A stretch of DNA of 64,000 nucleotides, from positions 55,335 through 119,334 of the forward strand of contig NZ_QEQQ01000019.1 in NCBI RefSeq assembly GCF_003097235.1, written 5' to 3'. This DNA is from Pseudomonas sp. CC120222-01a (GTDB lineage: Bacteria; Pseudomonadota; Gammaproteobacteria; Pseudomonadales; Pseudomonadaceae). A model generated the notes under the pieces. That model worked only from the letters and a program-made list of their open reading frames with translations, was not told the origin of the DNA and did no database searches. The position numbers and the translations under genes were made by a program. Numbering within the stretch: the stretch's first letter is position 1; every line of letters begins with the position of its first letter. Shown here in pieces: positions 1 through 10,813 of the stretch.

Positions 1-1266
1 GACGTAGCTGAAATACCAGAAAAGATCGCTGACGATGATACGGTCGTTGGCACGATAGTTTTCATTGACGAAGTTGACCAGCTTGTTGAACTGATCTTCA
101 TCCTTTTGGTAGTAACTACTCAGGCCGCCCAGCTCTACCGCCAGAAAGGTCACCAGGGTGGCTATTGCTGCGTATCGAAAACGACGCCTCATTCGATCAA
201 TGGCGACTGCCAGTATTAACGGAAAGCCCAGGGCGGAAAACATCAGATAACGCTCGACCATAAGTGGCGTTATCCACGAGACAGAAAAGACGACGATCAA
301 CGGGAGAAACGTATAGATCGCCATTAGCGTATGGAATCTATGCGGGCTTCGATCATGTCGGCAGACAGCGCCCGTTACCAGCGCCAATGCCAGTGGCAGT
401 GCAAAGTAGACTGGCCATTTCAGATTCAGACCATCGGTAAGGGCCAGATCCTGCCAGAGGGTCGATGGCAGTGAATACAGTGTAACGGGCAGTATCCAGC
501 CAATGTCGCCACCCGCCTTGAGTTGGTCAAGGTGCTGCAGCAGGTCTACCAAGTTGGGAATCCAGGGGATATACAACAAGACGATCAAGCTGTTGGCGAC
601 CCACCATGACGGCCGAGTGATGAGGCGGTGTCTGTCGCCGCGTACAACCGATAGATAGGCCCAGTGAGACAGTACGCAAAGGCCCGTGAAATAATGAGTA
701 TAGAAACTTGCCGTTATTAACAGCACATACACGCAAAGGTAGCGGTAGCGCTCAGGGTTTTTTACCCAATATACAAGCGCGATGGTTGCGCCCAGCAGAA
801 AAAACCCCATTAGGGAGTACATGCGCACTTCTTGACTGTAACGTACTGCAATTGGCAGCAAGGCCAACAAAACACCAGCCAATATGGCTGCATGGCGTGT
901 TGCAATCTGATAAACCAGCCACATGCCCAGGGCTACAGTACCGACACCTGTCAGCACGCTGATGAACCTCACCGAAAAGATACTGTCCCCGAACACACCT
1001 ATCCAGGCGTGTAGAAGGAGAAAGTAAAGCGGTGGGTGTACGTCATGGGCGCTGTGGACCCAGATGAGCGAGGGTGAATACTGGCTCATTAACAAGCTGG
1101 AGCCCTCGTCGCACCAAATGGCGGAGGCCGTTGAGCCGTACACCCGAGCCAGCGTGGCGAGCAACAGGATTGGTAGCGGCCAGAGTTTCCTGGCCCATAC
1201 AGCGAATTTCTTCGCATTGCCGGGAGCTGGGCTTTTCCCACTGACGTTGTGCGAGTGAGACTTCAT
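1..1266 (-). CDS. GT39/PMT-type membrane glycosyltransferase, C-terminus cut by window edge
   Basis: An uninterrupted reading frame of 422 codons runs off the left edge, starting at ATG 1266 behind a GGAGG ribosome binding site. A short basic N-terminus is followed by a hydrophobic segment, then WCDEGSS (acidic pair after the first membrane helix) and HPPLYFLLLHAW, the signature of the dolichyl-phosphate-mannose mannosyltransferase/ArnT (PMT_2) fold. Many further hydrophobic segments follow. The expected role is transfer of a sugar from a polyprenyl-phosphate donor to an envelope glycan or protein in the periplasm; the acceptor cannot be told. TTA, ATA and AGT codons are commoner than in neighbouring genes, suggesting acquired DNA. 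It is not close enough to ArnT to name it. Confidence 0.8.
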   Translation of the reverse strand, partial: MKSHSHNVSGKSPAPGNAKKFAVWARKLWPLPILLLATLARVYGSTASAIWCDEGSSLLMSQYSPSLIWVHSAHDVHPPLYFLLLHAWIGVFGDSIFSVRFISVLTGVGTVALGMWLVYQIATRHAAILAGVLLALLPIAVRYSQEVRMYSLMGFFLLGATIALVYWVKNPERYRYLCVYVLLITASFYTHYFTGLCVLSHWAYLSVVRGDRHRLITRPSWWVANSLIVLLYIPWIPNLVDLLQHLDQLKAGGDIGWILPVTLYSLPSTLWQDLALTDGLNLKWPVYFALPLALALVTGAVCRHDRSPHRFHTLMAIYTFLPLIVVFSVSWITPLMVERYLMFSALGFPLILAVAIDRMRRRFRYAAIATLVTFLAVELGGLSSYYQKDEDQFNKLVNFVNENYRANDRIIVSDLFWYFSYV

Positions 1267-1614
1267 GTTTCCTCCAGCCCAATGTATCCCTTGTGATCGA
1301 ATTTTACACGACGTGGGGCAAGCATTGATGCCGCTGAGCGAACATTGACCCACTGGGTAAATTTTCAATCAGCGCCGGCATCCTGATAGAAGTCGCCGAT
1401 AAATCAGCATCACTCTCAATACTCAACATGCCTGCCTGGAAAGCAAAGGTGCGAAGAGGCTAAACATTCATACTGCAAGCTTTAGCACAATCAGCTTGAG
1501 GCTGAAATGTCGAAGAAGGGAGCCAGAGTGGCTCCCTCCTTCTGCGACAGTTTTTATTTTTAAGCGACAGATTTAATTCTCTAAAACCATTTCGCTTTTC
1601 CGAAGAACCAGCGC
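1267..1614. other. 348-bp intergenic region downstream of glmS
   Basis: No convincing gene is present. The right part holds the glmS 3' flank, with the presumed Tn7 attachment point and a hairpin at 1518-1536. A 7-base motif (CTGTCGC on the minus strand) occurs twice, either side of an A-rich stretch at about 1543-1570. The left part is the upstream region of the glycosyltransferase; no clear promoter was identified. Confidence 0.6.
1513..1545 (-). terminator. Probable glmS terminator hairpin
   Basis: GGGAGCCA (1518-1525) and TGGCTCCC (1529-1536) form a perfect 8-bp stem with a 3-nt loop, about 80 bp after the glmS stop. On the minus strand the hairpin is followed by TTCTTCG, a weak U-tract. 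On the plus strand a T-rich run begins at 1551. Likely Rho-independent, but the U-tract is imperfect. Confidence 0.5.
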
Positions 1615-3450
<1,836 letters not shown>

Positions 3451-3452
3451 GG

Positions 3453-4229
3453 TTATTGCTCCTGGCTGATCGCGGCGCAGATCAGGTTGATGCCGCGGGC
3501 TTGAATCTGTTCGCGTGCCGCTGCGGGCAGGCGTTCGTCTGTAATAAGGGTGTGCACGCTGCCCCAGGGCAGCTCGAGATTGGGGATCTTGCGCCCGACC
3601 TTGTCGGACTCCACCATCACGATCACTTCACGGGCCACCTCGGCCATCACTCGGCTCAGGCCAAGCAGCTCATTGAAGGTGGTGGTGCCGCGCTGCAAGT
3701 CGATGCCGTCGGCACCGATGAACAACTGGTCAAAATCGTAAGAGCGTAGTACCTGCTCGGCGACCTGGCCCTGGAACGACTCCGAATGCGGGTCCCAGGT
3801 GCCACCGGTCATCAGCAACACCGGTTCGTGCTCGACTTCGCTGATGGCGCGGGCCACATTCAATGAGTTGGTCATCACCACCAGACCAGGCTGGCGGCCC
3901 AGTTCCGGGATCATGGCGGCGGTGGTGCTGCCGCTGTCGATGATGATCCGCGCGTGCTCGCGGATACGCCCGACCGCTGCGCGGGCGATAGCCTTCTTGT
4001 AGGCAGAGATGGGTTGCGCGGGTTCACTGAGCATCTCTTGCGGTACCGGCACCGCACCGCCGTAGCGGCGCAATAGCAAGCCATTGGCCTCCAGCGCGGC
4101 AAGGTCCTTGCGAATGGTCACTTCCGAGGTTTCGAAACGCTTGGCCAAGGCGTCGACGCTCACCTCGCCTTGCTCGCTGAGCAGGGCCAGGATGTTGTGG
4201 CGGCGCTGAGGGGTGTTTCGTTTCGACAT
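3453..4229 (-). CDS. glmR: DeoR-family transcriptional regulator upstream of glmS (GlmR-like)
   Basis: A 258-residue DeoR/GlpR-type regulator. The N-terminal winged helix-turn-helix (about residues 5-57, with SEVTIRKDLAALE as recognition region) is followed by a DeoRC sugar-phosphate sensor domain containing the family's IIDSGSTTAAM phosphate-binding loop. Its position directly before glmS and near glmU, as in other pseudomonads, suggests control of amino-sugar synthesis. A perfect TTTCGA-T-TCGAAA palindrome lies 12 bp upstream of its start, so it probably regulates itself and glmS. The inducer (perhaps glucosamine-6-phosphate) is inferred. Confidence 0.85.
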   Translation of the reverse strand: MSKRNTPQRRHNILALLSEQGEVSVDALAKRFETSEVTIRKDLAALEANGLLLRRYGGAVPVPQEMLSEPAQPISAYKKAIARAAVGRIREHARIIIDSGSTTAAMIPELGRQPGLVVMTNSLNVARAISEVEHEPVLLMTGGTWDPHSESFQGQVAEQVLRSYDFDQLFIGADGIDLQRGTTTFNELLGLSRVMAEVAREVIVMVESDKVGRKIPNLELPWGSVHTLITDERLPAAAREQIQARGINLICAAISQEQ

Positions 4230-4240
4230 GGCTGGTTAAG

Positions 4241-4295
4241 TTTCGATTCGAAAGATAATGGTTGCAATCAAAACCTAAGATGAGTGTTTCGTCAA
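4241..4295 (-). promoter_or_regulatory. Candidate glmR-glmS promoter and DeoR-type operator
   Basis: On the minus strand TTGACG (4290-4295) and TTTGAT (4267-4272) are separated by 17 bp, a fair sigma70 promoter. Between it and the start codon is the 13-bp perfect palindrome TTTCGATTCGAAA (4241-4253). Further TTTCG half-sites occur at about 4217, 4222 and 4287. DeoR-family proteins typically bind repeated TTTCG-type half-sites, so autoregulation is likely but unproven. Confidence 0.5.
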
Positions 4296-4328
4296 GATGT
4301 GGATAAGTTTTCCTGACAACAAACATCC

Positions 4329-4358
4329 CTGTGGGAGCGGGCATGCCCGCTCCCACAG
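4329..4358. repeat. REP palindrome
   Basis: A perfect 30-nt palindrome with arms CTGTGGGAGCGGGCA and its reverse complement, the P. putida-type REP core. It lies between the glmU terminator and the glmR promoter. Confidence 0.85.
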
Positions 4359-4374
4359 GAGTTTTGTGCAAGCA

Positions 4375-4407
4375 TAAAAAAAGCCGACTTATTCACATAA
4401 GTCGGCT
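4375..4407 (-). terminator. glmU terminator
   Basis: AGCCGACTTAT (4382-4392) and ATAAGTCGGCT (4397-4407) form an 11-bp perfect stem with a 4-nt loop. On the minus strand seven U residues follow (A-run 4375-4381). It sits 26 bp after the glmU stop. Confidence 0.9.
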
Positions 4408-4432
4408 TTCGAGACAAACGGCTGTGTATAAC

Positions 4433-5800
4433 TCAGCTTTTCTTGATCTTCTCCGGCCGCTTCCAGCCCGAGATATTGCGCTGGCGCGCACGCGCCACGG
4501 CAAGGTCACCGGCTTCGACGGCCTGGGTGATGGTCGAACCGGCGGCCGTGGTCGCACCGGCCTTTATTTCCACAGGCGCCACCAACGAGTTATTGGAACC
4601 GATGAACACGTCCTCACCCATCACGGTCTTGAACTTGTTCGCACCATCGTAGTTACAGGTGATGGTGCCGGCGCCGATGTTGGTACGTGCGCCGATCTCG
4701 GCGTCGCCCAGGTAAGTCAGGTGACCGGCCTTGGCGCCTTCACCCAGGTGGGCGTTTTTCAGTTCGACGAAGTTACCCACATGGGCCTTGGCTTCCAGCA
4801 CGCTGCCCGGGCGCAGGCGGGCGAACGGGCCGGCATCGCTGCCCTCGCCCATCACCGCGCCGTCGAGGTGCGTGTTGGCCTTGATGATTGCGCCCTTGCG
4901 CAGGGTGCTGTCCTTGATCACACAGTTCGGGCCGATCTGCACGTCGTCCTCGATGACCACCTTGCCTTCCAGGATCACGTTGATGTCGATCAGCACGTCG
5001 CGACCCACGGTCACTTCGCCACGTACATCGAAACGCGCAGGGTCACGCAACGTGACACCCTGGGCCATCAGGCGGCGGCCTTCACGCAGCTGGTAATGGC
5101 GCTCGAGTTCCGAGAGCTGGCGACGGTCATTGGCGCCCTGCACTTCCATCGGGTCGTGTGGCTGTTCGGTAGCGACCACCAGCCCGTCGGCCACCGCCAT
5201 GGCGATGACGTCAGTGAGGTAGTACTCACCCTGGGCATTGTTGTTCGACAGGCGGCCCATCCAGTCGGCCAGGCGCGCGGCCGGCATGGCCAGGATGCCG
5301 GTGTTGCCTTCCTTGATCGCCTTCTGCGCTTCGCTGGCGTCCTTGTGCTCGACGATGGCGGTCACCTGGCCTTGGGCATCACGCACGATGCGGCCATAGC
5401 CGGTCGGGTCCTGCAGGGTCACGGTGAGCAGGCCCAGCTGCTTGTCGCTGACCTTGGCCAACAGGCGCTGCAGGGTTTCCACTTCGATCAGCGGCACATC
5501 GCCATAAAGCACCAGCACCGTGTCGGCGGTGATCGCCGGCAATGCCTGCGCAACGGCATGGCCGGTACCCAGCTGCTTGTCCTGCATGACGAAGTTCAGG
5601 TCGTCGGCGGCCAAACGCTCACGCACCAGCTCCGCACCGTGGCCGATGACCACGTGGATGCCTTGGGGCTGAAGCTGGCGCGCGCTGTGGATAACGTGGC
5701 CAAGCATGGAATTACCGGCTACCGGGTGCAGTACCTTGGGCAGCGCGGAGCGCATGCGGGTACCTTGGCCGGCGGCGAGAATGACGATATCGAGGGACAT
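4433..5800 (-). CDS. glmU: Bifunctional UDP-GlcNAc pyrophosphorylase / glucosamine-1-phosphate acetyltransferase
   Basis: Catalyses the last two steps to UDP-GlcNAc: acetylation of glucosamine-1-phosphate, then uridylyl transfer. At 455 residues it has the family length. The N-terminal Rossmann-like domain (to about 230) starts ILAAGQGTRMRSALPKVLHP, the nucleotide-binding loop with catalytic Arg and Lys. The C-terminal half is a left-handed beta helix of hexapeptide repeats (about 250-430), with the acetyltransferase motif THLGDAEIG-like TYLGDAEIG and NYDGANK. It lies downstream of the atp operon but is separated by a strong terminator, so it should have its own promoter in the 5801-5850 interval. 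Confidence 0.97.
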   Translation of the reverse strand: MSLDIVILAAGQGTRMRSALPKVLHPVAGNSMLGHVIHSARQLQPQGIHVVIGHGAELVRERLAADDLNFVMQDKQLGTGHAVAQALPAITADTVLVLYGDVPLIEVETLQRLLAKVSDKQLGLLTVTLQDPTGYGRIVRDAQGQVTAIVEHKDASEAQKAIKEGNTGILAMPAARLADWMGRLSNNNAQGEYYLTDVIAMAVADGLVVATEQPHDPMEVQGANDRRQLSELERHYQLREGRRLMAQGVTLRDPARFDVRGEVTVGRDVLIDINVILEGKVVIEDDVQIGPNCVIKDSTLRKGAIIKANTHLDGAVMGEGSDAGPFARLRPGSVLEAKAHVGNFVELKNAHLGEGAKAGHLTYLGDAEIGARTNIGAGTITCNYDGANKFKTVMGEDVFIGSNNSLVAPVEIKAGATTAAGSTITQAVEAGDLAVARARQRNISGWKRPEKIKKS

Positions 5801-5850
5801 TGACTGGCTACCAATCCTGGGCGGTCAGGGATGACCGAAGCGGGGAATTC

Positions 5851-5884
5851 AGAAAAAGAAAAAGGGTAGCCGAGGCTACCCTTT
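5851..5884 (-). terminator. atp operon terminator
   Basis: AAAGGGTAGC (5861-5870) and GCTACCCTT (5875-5883) form a stem with the loop CGAG. It is followed on the minus strand by a U-rich run (AGAAAAAGAAAA on the plus strand, 5851-5862). It lies 38 bp after the atpC stop. Confidence 0.9.
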
Positions 5885-5921
5885 AACTCAATCACAACGG
5901 AAGTATGCGGCCTGAACCGGA

Positions 5922-6341
5922 TTACTTGCCCTTGCGCAATTGCTGGACGGTACGCAGCTGAGCTGCAGCCTCGGCCAGACGTGCGGCAGCAGCACCGTAG
6001 TCGAAGTCCGAGCTTTTCGCGTTCAGGGCATTCTCAGCAGCCTTGAGGGCTTCCTGAGCCTGAGCTTCGTCCAGGTCGGCAGCGCGCTGCACGGTGTCGG
6101 CAAGAACCTTGACCATGTTCGGCTGCACTTCGAGGAAGCCACCGGAGATGTAGAACACCTCACGATCGCCACCTTGCTTGGTCAGCGTGATCGGACCAGG
6201 CTTGAGATTGGTGATCAGCGGGGCGTGGCCTGGAGCGATACCAAGATCGCCCAGGTTGCCGTGCGCTACTACCATCTCGACCAGGCCGGAGAAGATCTCT
6301 CCTTCCGCGCTGACGATATCGCAATGGACTGTCATAGCCAT
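5922..6341 (-). CDS. atpC: F1Fo ATP synthase subunit epsilon
   Basis: Central-stalk subunit that couples rotation and inhibits ATP hydrolysis. The 139 residues comprise the N-terminal beta sandwich (about 1-85, with GDLGIAPGHAPLIT, the family signature) and a C-terminal helical hairpin rich in Ala and Glu. It is the last gene of the operon, directly before the operon terminator. A GC-rich hairpin lies between it and atpD. Confidence 0.97.
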   Translation of the reverse strand: MAMTVHCDIVSAEGEIFSGLVEMVVAHGNLGDLGIAPGHAPLITNLKPGPITLTKQGGDREVFYISGGFLEVQPNMVKVLADTVQRAADLDEAQAQEALKAAENALNAKSSDFDYGAAAARLAEAAAQLRTVQQLRKGK

Positions 6342-6362
6342 CTGCTTGCCTCAACCTGATTA

Positions 6363-6380
6363 GCGCCCCTTGCGGGGCGC
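6363..6380 (-). other. Intercistronic hairpin between atpD and atpC
   Basis: GCGCCCC (6363-6369) and GGGGCGC (6374-6380) form a 7-bp GC stem with a TTGC loop in the 44-bp atpD-atpC gap. There is no U-tract, so it may affect mRNA stability or ribosome coupling rather than termination. Confidence 0.6.
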
Positions 6381-6385
6381 CGGGA

Positions 6386-7762
6386 TTACAGTTTCTTGGC
6401 TTTCTCGATCGCTTCGTCGATGCTGCCGACCATGTAGAACGCTTGTTCTGGCAGGTGGTCGTAGTCACCTTTGAGGATGCCGCTGAAGCCAGCGATGGTG
6501 TCTTTCAGGGAAACGTACTTGCCTGGCGAACCGGTGAAGACTTCGGCCACGAAGAACGGCTGCGACAGGAAGCGCTGGATCTTACGAGCGCGGGCTACCA
6601 GTTGCTTGTCGCTTTCGGACAGTTCGTCCATACCCAGGATCGCGATGATGTCCTTCAGCTCTTTGTAGCGCTGCAGAACATACTGAACGCCACGAGCGGT
6701 GTCGTAGTGTTCGTTGCCGATCACGTTCGGGTCCAGCTGGCGCGAAGTCGAGTCCAGTGGGTCGACCGCTGGGTAGATACCCAGGGAGGCGATGTCACGG
6801 GACAGAACGACGGTGGCGTCCAGGTGGGCGAAGGTGGTCGCTGGCGACGGGTCGGTCAGGTCGTCCGCAGGTACGTATACGGCCTGTACGGAGGTGATCG
6901 AACCTTCTTTGGTCGAAGTGATACGCTCTTGCAGAACGCCCATCTCTTCGGCCAGGGTCGGCTGGTAACCTACTGCCGAAGGCATACGGCCCAGCAGTGC
7001 GGATACTTCGGTACCGGCCAGGGTGTAACGATAGATGTTGTCGACGAACAGCAGAACGTCGTTACCTTCGTCACGGAACTTCTCAGCCATGGTCAGGCCG
7101 GTCAGCGCTACGCGCAGACGGTTTCCTGGTGGCTCGTTCATCTGACCGTAGACCAGCGCTACCTTGTCGAGAACGTTGGAGTCCTTCATCTCGTGGTAGA
7201 AGTCGTTACCCTCACGAGTACGCTCACCCACACCAGCGAACACGGAGTAACCGCTGTGTTCCATGGCGATGTTACGGATCAGTTCCATCATGTTTACGGT
7301 CTTGCCGACACCGGCACCACCGAACAGACCAACCTTACCACCCTTGGCGAACGGGCAAACCAGGTCGATAACCTTGATGCCGGTTTCCAGCAGGTCGTTG
7401 CCGCCTGCCTGGTCAGCGAACGAAGGCGCTGGCTGGTGGATACCGCGACGCTCTTCTTCGCCGATCGGGCCGGCTTCGTCGATTGGGTTGCCCAGTACGT
7501 CCATGATACGGCCCAGGGTGGCCTTACCAACTGGAACGGAAATGGCAGCGCCAGTGTCGACGACATCCAGACCGCGCTTCAGGCCTTCGGTCGAGCCCAT
7601 CGCAATGGTACGAACCACGCCGTCGCCCAGCTGCTGCTGAACTTCGAGGGTGGTTTCCGCGCCTTGTACTTTCAGCGCGTTGTAAACACTCGGTACGACG
7701 TCACGTGGGAATTCCACGTCGATGACGGCGCCGATGATTTGAACGATACGTCCGCTACTCAT
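6386..7762 (-). CDS. atpD: F1Fo ATP synthase subunit beta
   Basis: Catalytic subunit of F1 on the cytoplasmic face of the inner membrane. Its 458 residues match the family. The Walker A P-loop GGAGVGKT lies near residue 150, the GERTREGNDFYHEM catalytic region (Glu) follows, and Walker B is LLFVDNIYR. The C-terminal DELSESDK motif is the DELSEED-like coupling loop. Usual operon position between gamma and epsilon. Confidence 0.98.
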   Translation of the reverse strand: MSSGRIVQIIGAVIDVEFPRDVVPSVYNALKVQGAETTLEVQQQLGDGVVRTIAMGSTEGLKRGLDVVDTGAAISVPVGKATLGRIMDVLGNPIDEAGPIGEEERRGIHQPAPSFADQAGGNDLLETGIKVIDLVCPFAKGGKVGLFGGAGVGKTVNMMELIRNIAMEHSGYSVFAGVGERTREGNDFYHEMKDSNVLDKVALVYGQMNEPPGNRLRVALTGLTMAEKFRDEGNDVLLFVDNIYRYTLAGTEVSALLGRMPSAVGYQPTLAEEMGVLQERITSTKEGSITSVQAVYVPADDLTDPSPATTFAHLDATVVLSRDIASLGIYPAVDPLDSTSRQLDPNVIGNEHYDTARGVQYVLQRYKELKDIIAILGMDELSESDKQLVARARKIQRFLSQPFFVAEVFTGSPGKYVSLKDTIAGFSGILKGDYDHLPEQAFYMVGSIDEAIEKAKKL

Positions 7763-7789
7763 AGCTGGATCCTCTGAATTTTTGAACCG

Positions 7790-8650
7790 TTAAACCGCGG
7801 CAGCGCCGCCGACGATTTCCGAGATCTCCTGGGTGATCGCAGCCTGACGCGCCTTGTTGTAGATCAATTGCAGCTCTTTGATCAAATCACCGGCGTTGTC
7901 TGTGGCGTTCTTCATGGCGATCATCCGGGCTGCTTGTTCAGCAGCGTTGTTCTCGACCACCGCCTGGTATACCTGCGACTCCACGTAACGCACCATCAAG
8001 CCGTCCAGCAGCTCTTTTGCGTCGGGTTCGTACAGGTAATCCCAGTGATGCTTGAGATCCTGATCCGGGGTTGCCACCAACGGTACCAATTGCTCGACCG
8101 TCGGTTTTTGGGTCATGGTGTTGATGAACTTGTTCGAAACCACCGAGAGGCGATCGATACGGCCGTCCAGGTAGGCGTCCAGCATCACTTTGACGGAGCC
8201 GATCAGATCGTTGATCGATGGCTCTTCGCCCAGGTGGCTGATCGCGGCTACGACGTTGCCGCCAAAGATGCGGAAGAAAGTCGCACCCTTGCTGCCGATC
8301 ACGCACAGGTCGATTTCAACGCCCTGTTCGCGGTTTTCGTTCATGTCCTTGACCAGGGCCTTGAACAGGTTGGTGTTCAAGCCACCGCACAGACCACGGT
8401 CACTGCTCACCACGATATAACCGGCGCGCTTTACAGGGCGCTCGATCATGAACGGGTGGCGGTATTCCGGGTTGGCGTTGGCCAGATGACCGATCACCTG
8501 GCGGATACGCTCCGCGTAAGGACGGCTAGCAGCCATGCGCATTTGTGCTTTGCGCATCTTGCTGACCGCCACTTTCTCCATGGCGCTGGTAATTTTTTGC
8601 GTGCTTTTGATGCTCGCAATCTTACTGCGAATCTCTTTTGCGCCTGCCAT
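7790..8650 (-). CDS. atpG: F1Fo ATP synthase subunit gamma
   Basis: Rotor shaft of F1. The 286 residues start MAGAKEIRSKIASIKSTQKIT, the conserved N-terminal coiled-coil helix, and end with a second long helix (KELQLIYNKARQAAITQEI) carrying the family signature. The central Rossmann-like part contains SSDRGLCGGLN. It follows atpA after a 48-bp gap that holds a strong GC hairpin. Confidence 0.97.
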   Translation of the reverse strand: MAGAKEIRSKIASIKSTQKITSAMEKVAVSKMRKAQMRMAASRPYAERIRQVIGHLANANPEYRHPFMIERPVKRAGYIVVSSDRGLCGGLNTNLFKALVKDMNENREQGVEIDLCVIGSKGATFFRIFGGNVVAAISHLGEEPSINDLIGSVKVMLDAYLDGRIDRLSVVSNKFINTMTQKPTVEQLVPLVATPDQDLKHHWDYLYEPDAKELLDGLMVRYVESQVYQAVVENNAAEQAARMIAMKNATDNAGDLIKELQLIYNKARQAAITQEISEIVGGAAAV

Positions 8651-8672
8651 GTATCACCTATCAGGTTAGCAA

Positions 8673-8692
8673 GCGGGGGCCTGGGCCCCCGC
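8673..8692 (-). other. Intercistronic GC hairpin between atpA and atpG
   Basis: A 20-nt GC palindrome, GCGGGGGCC (8673-8681) pairing with GGCCCCCGC (8684-8692), lies between the atpA stop and the atpG start. It has no U-tract. It could slow 3' exonucleases and protect the upstream message. Confidence 0.6.
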
Positions 8693-8698
8693 TGCGGC

Positions 8699-10243
8699 TT
8701 ACCAGGTCTGGGTGGCCTTGAACTTCTCGATACCGGCTTTCAGGCCAGCGTCGATTTCGTCGTTGAAGTCACCCTTCACGTTGATCTTCGCCATCAGTTC
8801 GGCGTGATCACGGTTGAAGAAGGCGATCAGTGCTTGCTCGAAGCTGCCGATCTTGGAGACTTCTACGTCAGTCAGGAAACCACGCTCAGCGGCGTACAGC
8901 GACAGGGCCATGTCCGCGATGGACATAGGCGCGTACTGCTTCTGCTTCATCAGCTCGGTTACGCGCTGACCATGCTCCAGCTGCTTGCGGGTCGCTTCGT
9001 CCAGATCGGAAGCGAACTGGGCGAATGCAGCCAGTTCACGGTACTGAGCCAGAGCGGTACGAATACCACCGGACAGCTTCTTGATGATCTTGGTCTGAGC
9101 GGCACCACCTACGCGGGATACCGAAACACCGGCGTTCACTGCAGGGCGGATGCCCGAGTTGAACATGGCCGATTCCAGGAAGATCTGACCGTCGGTGATG
9201 GAAATCACGTTGGTCGGAACGAACGCGGAAACGTCGCCAGCCTGGGTTTCGATGATCGGCAGGGCGGTCAGGGAACCGGTCTTGCCAGTGACTGCGCCGT
9301 TGGTGAACTTCTCGACGTACTCTTCCGAAACGCGCGATGCACGCTCCAGGAGACGGGAGTGGAGGTAGAACACGTCGCCTGGGTACGCTTCACGTCCTGG
9401 TGGACGGCGCAGCAGCAGGGAGATCTGACGGTAGGCAACAGCCTGCTTGGACAGGTCATCGTAAACGATCAGGGCGTCTTCACCGCGGTCACGGAAGAAC
9501 TCGCCCATGGTGCAGCCGGCGTATGGCGCCAGGAACTGCAGTGCGGCGGATTCCGAAGCACTGGCAACGACCACGATGGTGTTGGCCAGGGCGCCGGTTT
9601 CTTCCAGCTTGCGAACGATGTTGGCAACGGTGGAACGCTTTTGGCCGACAGCAACATAAACACAGAAAATACCGGAGTCTTTCTGGTTGATGATGGCGTC
9701 GATGGCCATGGCGGTCTTGCCGATCTGACGGTCACCGATGATCAGCTCGCGCTGGCCACGGCCGACAGGGATCATGGCGTCGACGGACTTGTAGCCAGTC
9801 TGTACAGGCTGGTCTACCGACTTACGCCAGATCACGCCTGGAGCGACTTTCTCGACCGCGTCGGTCTGGGTGTTGCCCAGAGGACCTTTGCCGTCGATCG
9901 GGTTGCCCAGTGCGTCAACGACGCGACCCAGCAGTTCCTTACCAACCGGAACTTCCAGGATGCGGCCGGTGCACTTGGCGCTCATGCCTTCGGCGAGGGT
10001 GTCATAGGCACCCAGGATCACTGCACCTACGGAGTCTTGCTCCAGGTTCAGGGCCATGCCGAATACGCTGCCAGGGAACTCGATCATTTCGCCGTACATG
10101 ACGTCGGCCAGACCGTGGATCCGCACGATACCGTCGGATACCGAAACAACGGTACCTTCGTTACGGGCTTGGGAGCTCACATCGAGGTTGTCGATGCGGC
10201 CCTTGATGATTTCACTAATTTCGGAAGGATTGAGTTGCTGCAT
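8699..10243 (-). CDS. atpA: F1Fo ATP synthase subunit alpha
   Basis: Regulatory nucleotide-binding subunit of F1. It has 514 residues, with Walker A GDRQIGKT near residue 170, Walker B ALIVYDDLSK, and the alpha-subunit signature PAVNAGVSVSRVGG with the arginine finger. It starts MQQLNPSEISEIIK, the usual N-terminus that contacts delta. The gap to atpH is only 21 bp. Confidence 0.98.
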   Translation of the reverse strand: MQQLNPSEISEIIKGRIDNLDVSSQARNEGTVVSVSDGIVRIHGLADVMYGEMIEFPGSVFGMALNLEQDSVGAVILGAYDTLAEGMSAKCTGRILEVPVGKELLGRVVDALGNPIDGKGPLGNTQTDAVEKVAPGVIWRKSVDQPVQTGYKSVDAMIPVGRGQRELIIGDRQIGKTAMAIDAIINQKDSGIFCVYVAVGQKRSTVANIVRKLEETGALANTIVVVASASESAALQFLAPYAGCTMGEFFRDRGEDALIVYDDLSKQAVAYRQISLLLRRPPGREAYPGDVFYLHSRLLERASRVSEEYVEKFTNGAVTGKTGSLTALPIIETQAGDVSAFVPTNVISITDGQIFLESAMFNSGIRPAVNAGVSVSRVGGAAQTKIIKKLSGGIRTALAQYRELAAFAQFASDLDEATRKQLEHGQRVTELMKQKQYAPMSIADMALSLYAAERGFLTDVEVSKIGSFEQALIAFFNRDHAELMAKINVKGDFNDEIDAGLKAGIEKFKATQTW

Positions 10244-10264
10244 TGCTCTGCTGCCCCTTCAAAC

Positions 10265-10801
10265 TCAAGATTTCAATGCTTCGGCCAGTTTCGCGATCTT
10301 GCCGCGAACAGAGCCATCGATTACCAGGTCACCAGCGCGGATGACGACGCCGCCAATCAGGCTGGCATCCTCCGACGCGTGCAGGCGAACTTCCTGGCCT
10401 AGCCGTGCACTGAGAACCTTGGCGAGTTTGTCTTGCTGTTCTTGGTTCAACGCGAAGGCACTGGTGACTTCCACGTCCACGGATTTCTCTTGCTCGGCCT
10501 TGTACAGGTCGAACAGGGCGGCAATCTCCGGCAGAAGCAGGAGACGGTCGTTTTCCGCGGCAACATGAATGAAATTCTGTGCCTGTGCATTGAACTTGTC
10601 ACCGCACACGTCAATGAACGTGGCGGCCTTTTCTGCGCTCGTCAGTCGCGGGGCCTTGAGCAGGCGCTGCATGGTGTCGTCTTGCGACACCGCAGCAGCC
10701 AGGCCGAGCATGGCTGACCAATTGGCCAGTTGCTGATGGGCCTGGGCATGCTCAAAGGCAGCCTTAGCGTAAGGTCGGGCCAACGTGGTCAGTTCTGCCA
10801 T
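10265..10801 (-). CDS. atpH: F1Fo ATP synthase subunit delta
   Basis: Peripheral-stalk subunit linking F1 to the b dimer. It has 178 residues: an N-terminal six-helix bundle beginning [14 protein letters not shown], and a C-terminal domain with [20 protein letters not shown], the OSCP/delta signature. The gap to atpF is 12 bp. Confidence 0.97.
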
Positions 10802-10813
10802 GATCGCCCTCGC

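Noticed and set aside
708..1282. Several short open frames at the left edge
   Set aside because: They lie within the glycosyltransferase frame, which reads without a stop from 1266 to the edge and has clear motifs.
7868..10402. 844-codon plus-strand open frame opposite atpG/atpA
   Set aside because: Shadow of the ATP synthase genes; no family resemblance and no ribosome binding site.
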